From: Propionibacteriaceae bacterium
GTDB taxonomy: Bacteria > Actinomycetota > Actinomycetes > Propionibacteriales > Propionibacteriaceae
Direction of reading: 5' to 3'
Length of the DNA: 34,004 nucleotides
Assembly (NCBI GenBank): GCA_031272805.1
Contig: JAISTC010000124.1
Coordinates: 1-34,004 of the forward strand
Positions within the stretch are counted from its first letter, which is position 1; every line of letters starts with the position of its first letter. The position numbers and the translations under genes are program-made. Below are positions 31,424-34,004 of the stretch, piece after piece. Under the pieces are notes generated by a model. The model was not told where the DNA came from and searched no databases. It saw nothing but the letters and a program-made list of their open reading frames with translations.

Positions 31424-32406
31424 CGGATGTCCTCCGCCAACTTGAGTTGCCGCACGTTGTACACGATGACCGGCGCGATGATGACGAACAGCAGGACGGC
31501 CAGGGCGGCGCCGAGGCCCTTGTTCTGGTTCGTGAAGGACTGGGTGTAGAACTCGTTGGCCACAACTGATGTGTCGTAGTTGCCGCCGGTCATGGTGCGC
31601 ACGACGTCGAAGGCCTTGAGGCTGGTCATGGCCACGGTCGTCAGCACGACGACGACCGACGGGCGGATCATCGGCAGCGTCACGTGGAGGAACAGTTGCC
31701 GCGTCGTGACGCCGTCGACGCGCCCGGCCTCGACGATGTCCTCGGGGATCGCCTTGATCGCGGCGGCCAGGACGGTCATGGCGAAGCCCGCCTGGATCCA
31801 GACCATGACGACGATGAGGAACAGCGTGTTGGTCGGCGCGTTCATCAGCCACTGGGGCGCGTACTCGGCGGTCGAGCCGAACAGGTGGGCGAGGGCCAGG
31901 TACGCCTGGGAGAGCAAACCGACCTTGTTGTCGTAGACGAACTTCCAGATGATCGACGCGCCGACCATCGAGATCGCCATGGGCAGGAACAGGAGGATCT
32001 TGGCCGCCTTCTCGAAGCGTGTCCGGTCGACCAGCGCGGCGTAGAGGAGGCCGAGGCCGGTCGCGCCGATGGGCACGAGGACGACCCACGTCACGGTGTT
32101 GCGGAGGACCACGAGGAAGCCGGACTCCGTGAAGAGCCGGGCGTAGTTGGCGAAGCCGACCGGCGTCGTCCCGGCCTTGTCGTAGAAGGAATTGCGGATC
32201 GTCACGAGGGCCGGGTAGACGAGGCCGAACGTGACGGCGAGGAGCACGGGGCCGAGGAACCCGGCCACGGCCGCCCACTTCGGCAGCCGCTTCGGCAGCG
32301 TCAGCAGCCCCAGGATCGCGCCCATCGCGGCCACGAACAGCGCGATCGCGATGAGCATGAGGAGCAACTTCTCGCCCACCCCGGAGGGGTGGAGTAGCAG
32401 ATCCAT
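31420..32406 (-). CDS. malF: Maltose-type ABC transporter permease, MalF family
   Basis: A 328-residue permease starting at an ATG preceded by AAGGAAG. It has an N-terminal hydrophobic anchor, a second pair of helices (AVAGFLGPVLLAVTFGLVYP) and the EAA loop EAGRVDGVTTRQLFLHVTLP near residue 235. Upstream in-frame codons read through repeat sequence and are rejected as starts. It is separated from the binding-protein gene by about 220 bases filled with B elements, while malF, malG and the GH65 gene are packed tightly. Confidence 0.9.
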   Translation of the reverse strand: MDLLLHPSGVGEKLLLMLIAIALFVAAMGAILGLLTLPKRLPKWAAVAGFLGPVLLAVTFGLVYPALVTIRNSFYDKAGTTPVGFANYARLFTESGFLVVLRNTVTWVVLVPIGATGLGLLYAALVDRTRFEKAAKILLFLPMAISMVGASIIWKFVYDNKVGLLSQAYLALAHLFGSTAEYAPQWLMNAPTNTLFLIVVMVWIQAGFAMTVLAAAIKAIPEDIVEAGRVDGVTTRQLFLHVTLPMIRPSVVVVLTTVAMTSLKAFDVVRTMTGGNYDTSVVANEFYTQSFTNQNKGLGAALAVLLFVIIAPVIVYNVRQLKLAEDIR

Positions 32407-32425
32407 GTGGCTTCCTTGGGTGTGA

Positions 32426-32520
32426 GGCCGTGGTGTGAGGCCGAGGTGTGAGGCCGAGGTGTCAGGCGCCCCCGCCCTGGCGAGGAACGAGCCCAGGCGG
32501 GGGCACCTGATACCGCGGCC
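32426..32520 (-). repeat. Three 13-bp tandem arms and a full B element between malE and malF
   Basis: GGCCGTGGTGTGA (32426), GGCCGAGGTGTGA (32439) and GGCCGAGGTGTCA (32452) are consecutive 13-bp copies. The third opens a full 69-bp reverse B element (32452-32520) identical to 23732-23800. The element's arms pair over about 28 bases around the loop at CGTTCCTC, so it is a strong hairpin in the transcript. Confidence 0.9.
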
Positions 32521-32552
32521 GGTGGGTGGTTCTTGTGTTCTGTTCTGCTGTC

Positions 32553-32621
32553 GGCCAAGGTATCTGACGCCGCCGCCCGGGCTCGTTCCTCGCCTGGGCC
32601 GCGGCATCAGACACCTCGGCC
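32553..32621 (+). repeat. B element with distinct arms, next to the malE stop codon
   Basis: A 69-bp copy in which the arm reads GGCCAAGGTATCTGACGCC and the closing part GGCATCAGACACCTCGGCC: TCTGACGCC pairs with GGCATCAGA, where other copies have TCAGGTGCC with GGCGCCTGA. It ends nine bases from the malE stop codon. The 32 bases between this and the previous element hold nothing recognisable. Confidence 0.88.
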
Positions 32622-32629
32622 TGTGGCTG

Positions 32630-34004
32630 TTACGCCGGCCAGGTGGCTTCGATCGCGTCCAGCACGTCCTGCTCGGACTTGTCCTGCGCGAAGTAGTTCG
32701 TCATCTCGGTCCAGAAGCTGCCCGCGCCGACTTCCGACGGCATGAGGTCGGACGCGTCGAAGCGGAACTCGACCCCCGGGTCGGCCAGCACGGAGTACGC
32801 CAACTGGTCCATCGGCGACTGGAGCAGCGACGCGTCCAGGCCCTTGTTGGCCGTGACCCAGCCCTGCGGCGTGGCCGTGGCCTTGGCGTTGGCCCACTCC
32901 GGGCTCGACAGGAACGTCTGGAACGCGACCACCTCGGGCCGGTCGGCGAACGCCGCCACGAAGTCGCCGCCGCCGATGACCGGCTTCTCGTCGGCCGTCT
33001 GGCCGGGCAGCGGGAACGCCCAGACGTCGCCGTCCGGGCCGACCGTCAGGTTCGGGTCGAGCGTGGTCCAGTTGGTCTGGTAGAACGACGCGGCGCGGTG
33101 CATGTAGCACTCGCCGTCCACGATCGGGAAGCCCGCGTCGGTCCACGCCTCGGCCGCGATCGACTGGACGTCGCCGATGCCCGCGTTGACGTAGGCCGAG
33201 TTCTTCAGGATCTTCCCCATCTCCGTCAGCGACTCGACGATGGCCGGGTCGTTGAAGGGGATGTCGTGGCTGATCCACTGGTCATACGCGTCGCCGCCGG
33301 CGAAGCGCAGGACCACGTCCTCCAGCCAGTCGGTGGCCGGCCAGCCCGTGGCCGTGCCGGACTCGATGCCCGCGCACCACGGCTTGACGTCGCCCGCCGC
33401 CGCGATCGTGGCCGTCAATTCCATCATCTCGTCCCAGGTCTCCGGGACCGTGTAGCCCGCGTCGGCGAACATCTGCGGCGAGTACCAGACGAAGGACTTG
33501 GCCGACGCGCCGAGCGGGGCGGCGTAGAACGTGCCGTCGACCGTGCCGTAGGCCTTCCAACTGGCGGACCAGTACTGGTCGACGTTGGCGGCGACGGCGG
33601 CGGGCGCGGGGAGGACCTTGCCGGTCGCAACGACGGTCTTGAGGAGGCCGGGCTGGGGGAGGATCGCGATGTCGGGCGCGGCGCCCGCTTCGATGCGGAC
33701 GGGGAGTTGGGCCTCGAAGTCACGCGAGCCCTCGTAGGCGATCGTGGCGCCCGTGCAGGCCTCGAATTGGTCGAAGGACTGCTCGTACTGGGCGCCCTCC
33801 GTGTCGATGAACGTGGCGTAGACGGTCACGGTCGTGCCCGTCAGGTCGCCGTACTGCGCGTACGCGGCGCAGGCCGGGTCGGCCGCGGCGGTGGAGGCCT
33901 CGGCGGCGGAGGTGGCGGCGGAGGTGGTGGTGTCGGTGGCGCCGTTGTCGGCGCTGCTGCAGGCGCCGAGGGTCACGGCGAGCGCGGCGAGGACCGCGGC
34001 GCCG
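32630..34004 (-). CDS. malE: Sugar-binding lipoprotein of the ABC transporter, N-terminus outside the window
   Basis: The visible 458 codons begin inside the signal peptide (AAVLAALAVTLGAC), whose lipobox LGAC gives an acylated cysteine. A Thr/Ser/Ala-rich spacer follows (SSADNGATDTTTSAATSAAE), then a bacterial extracellular solute-binding protein type 1 domain: TTVTVYATFIDTEGAQYEQS, AAPDIAILPQPG, WTDAGFPIVDGECYMHRAAS and a C-terminal FWTEMTNYFAQDKS. It should capture an alpha-glucoside such as maltose or trehalose for MalFG. A GTG inside the signal peptide at 33976 is not the true start. It is the first visible gene of the operon. Confidence 0.88.
   Translation of the reverse strand, partial: GAAVLAALAVTLGACSSADNGATDTTTSAATSAAEASTAAADPACAAYAQYGDLTGTTVTVYATFIDTEGAQYEQSFDQFEACTGATIAYEGSRDFEAQLPVRIEAGAAPDIAILPQPGLLKTVVATGKVLPAPAAVAANVDQYWSASWKAYGTVDGTFYAAPLGASAKSFVWYSPQMFADAGYTVPETWDEMMELTATIAAAGDVKPWCAGIESGTATGWPATDWLEDVVLRFAGGDAYDQWISHDIPFNDPAIVESLTEMGKILKNSAYVNAGIGDVQSIAAEAWTDAGFPIVDGECYMHRAASFYQTNWTTLDPNLTVGPDGDVWAFPLPGQTADEKPVIGGGDFVAAFADRPEVVAFQTFLSSPEWANAKATATPQGWVTANKGLDASLLQSPMDQLAYSVLADPGVEFRFDASDLMPSEVGAGSFWTEMTNYFAQDKSEQDVLDAIEATWPA

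Noticed and set aside
31420-32607. Longer MalF starting inside the B elements
   Set aside because: The extra 67 residues are translated repeats, and AAGGAAG precedes the ATG at 32406 at proper spacing.

Overview
The window is very GC-rich DNA with GTG and TTG starts, tight operons and actinobacterial markers: a mycothiol synthase domain, a GlnR-type regulator directly upstream of it (the same neighbourhood as Rv0818-Rv0819 of Mycobacterium tuberculosis), a two-domain Nudix/phosphatase, and a tRNA-Pro/trigger factor pair. It is most likely a chromosomal segment of a high-GC actinobacterium. No prophage, transposase or plasmid gene is visible. Both ends cut genes: an E2 acyltransferase on the left and a sugar-binding lipoprotein on the right.

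Layout. 1-5895 (minus): a catabolic operon reading PHP-domain protein, class II aldolase/short-chain dehydrogenase fusion (RhaEW-like), zinc-type dehydrogenase and lipoyl E2, behind two adjacent palindromes at 5991-6029. 6150-6571 (plus): a small conserved protein followed by the decayed end of a second gene. 6589-13963 (minus): a GlnR-like regulator, one uninterrupted 1817-codon frame joining mycothiol synthase to polyphosphate kinase through a linker of about 830 residues, and a MutT1-like Nudix/phosphatase. 14144-17860: dtd (minus), then a 42-residue membrane protein, a nitrobindin-like protein, YgfZ and a condensation-type acyltransferase (plus). 17853-23632: rhamnulokinase (plus) against a secreted thermonuclease (minus), a sugar nucleotidyltransferase and N-acetylhexosamine kinase pair, a nitroreductase and a DUF805 membrane protein. 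23869-25524: tRNA-Gly(TCC), tRNA-Pro(TGG) and trigger factor. 25573-34004: a LacI-type regulator converges on a maltose-type operon (binding lipoprotein, two permeases, and a HAD/GH65 phosphorylase fusion).

The most unusual content is a set of short palindromic elements that I call A (71-73 bp) and B (67-69 bp). They look like one superfamily: both open with GGCC(A/G)CGGT(G/A)TC and share the centre GCTCGTTCCTCGC, while the arms between differ and stay complementary. They lie in four intergenic regions and also, without breaking the reading frame, inside two large genes: the MshD-PPK linker and several loops of the HAD/GH65 enzyme. Two B copies 8.7 kb apart are identical over 69 bp. The enzyme gene also carries the more widespread repeats read as CCCGGCGAAAGCCGGG and CATCCTGAGCGCAGCGAAGG. 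Other points of interest are the MshD-PPK fusion, the aldolase/PHP/E2 catabolic cluster, and many start codons placed 6-7 nt after a TANNNT -10 box, as expected of leaderless transcripts.
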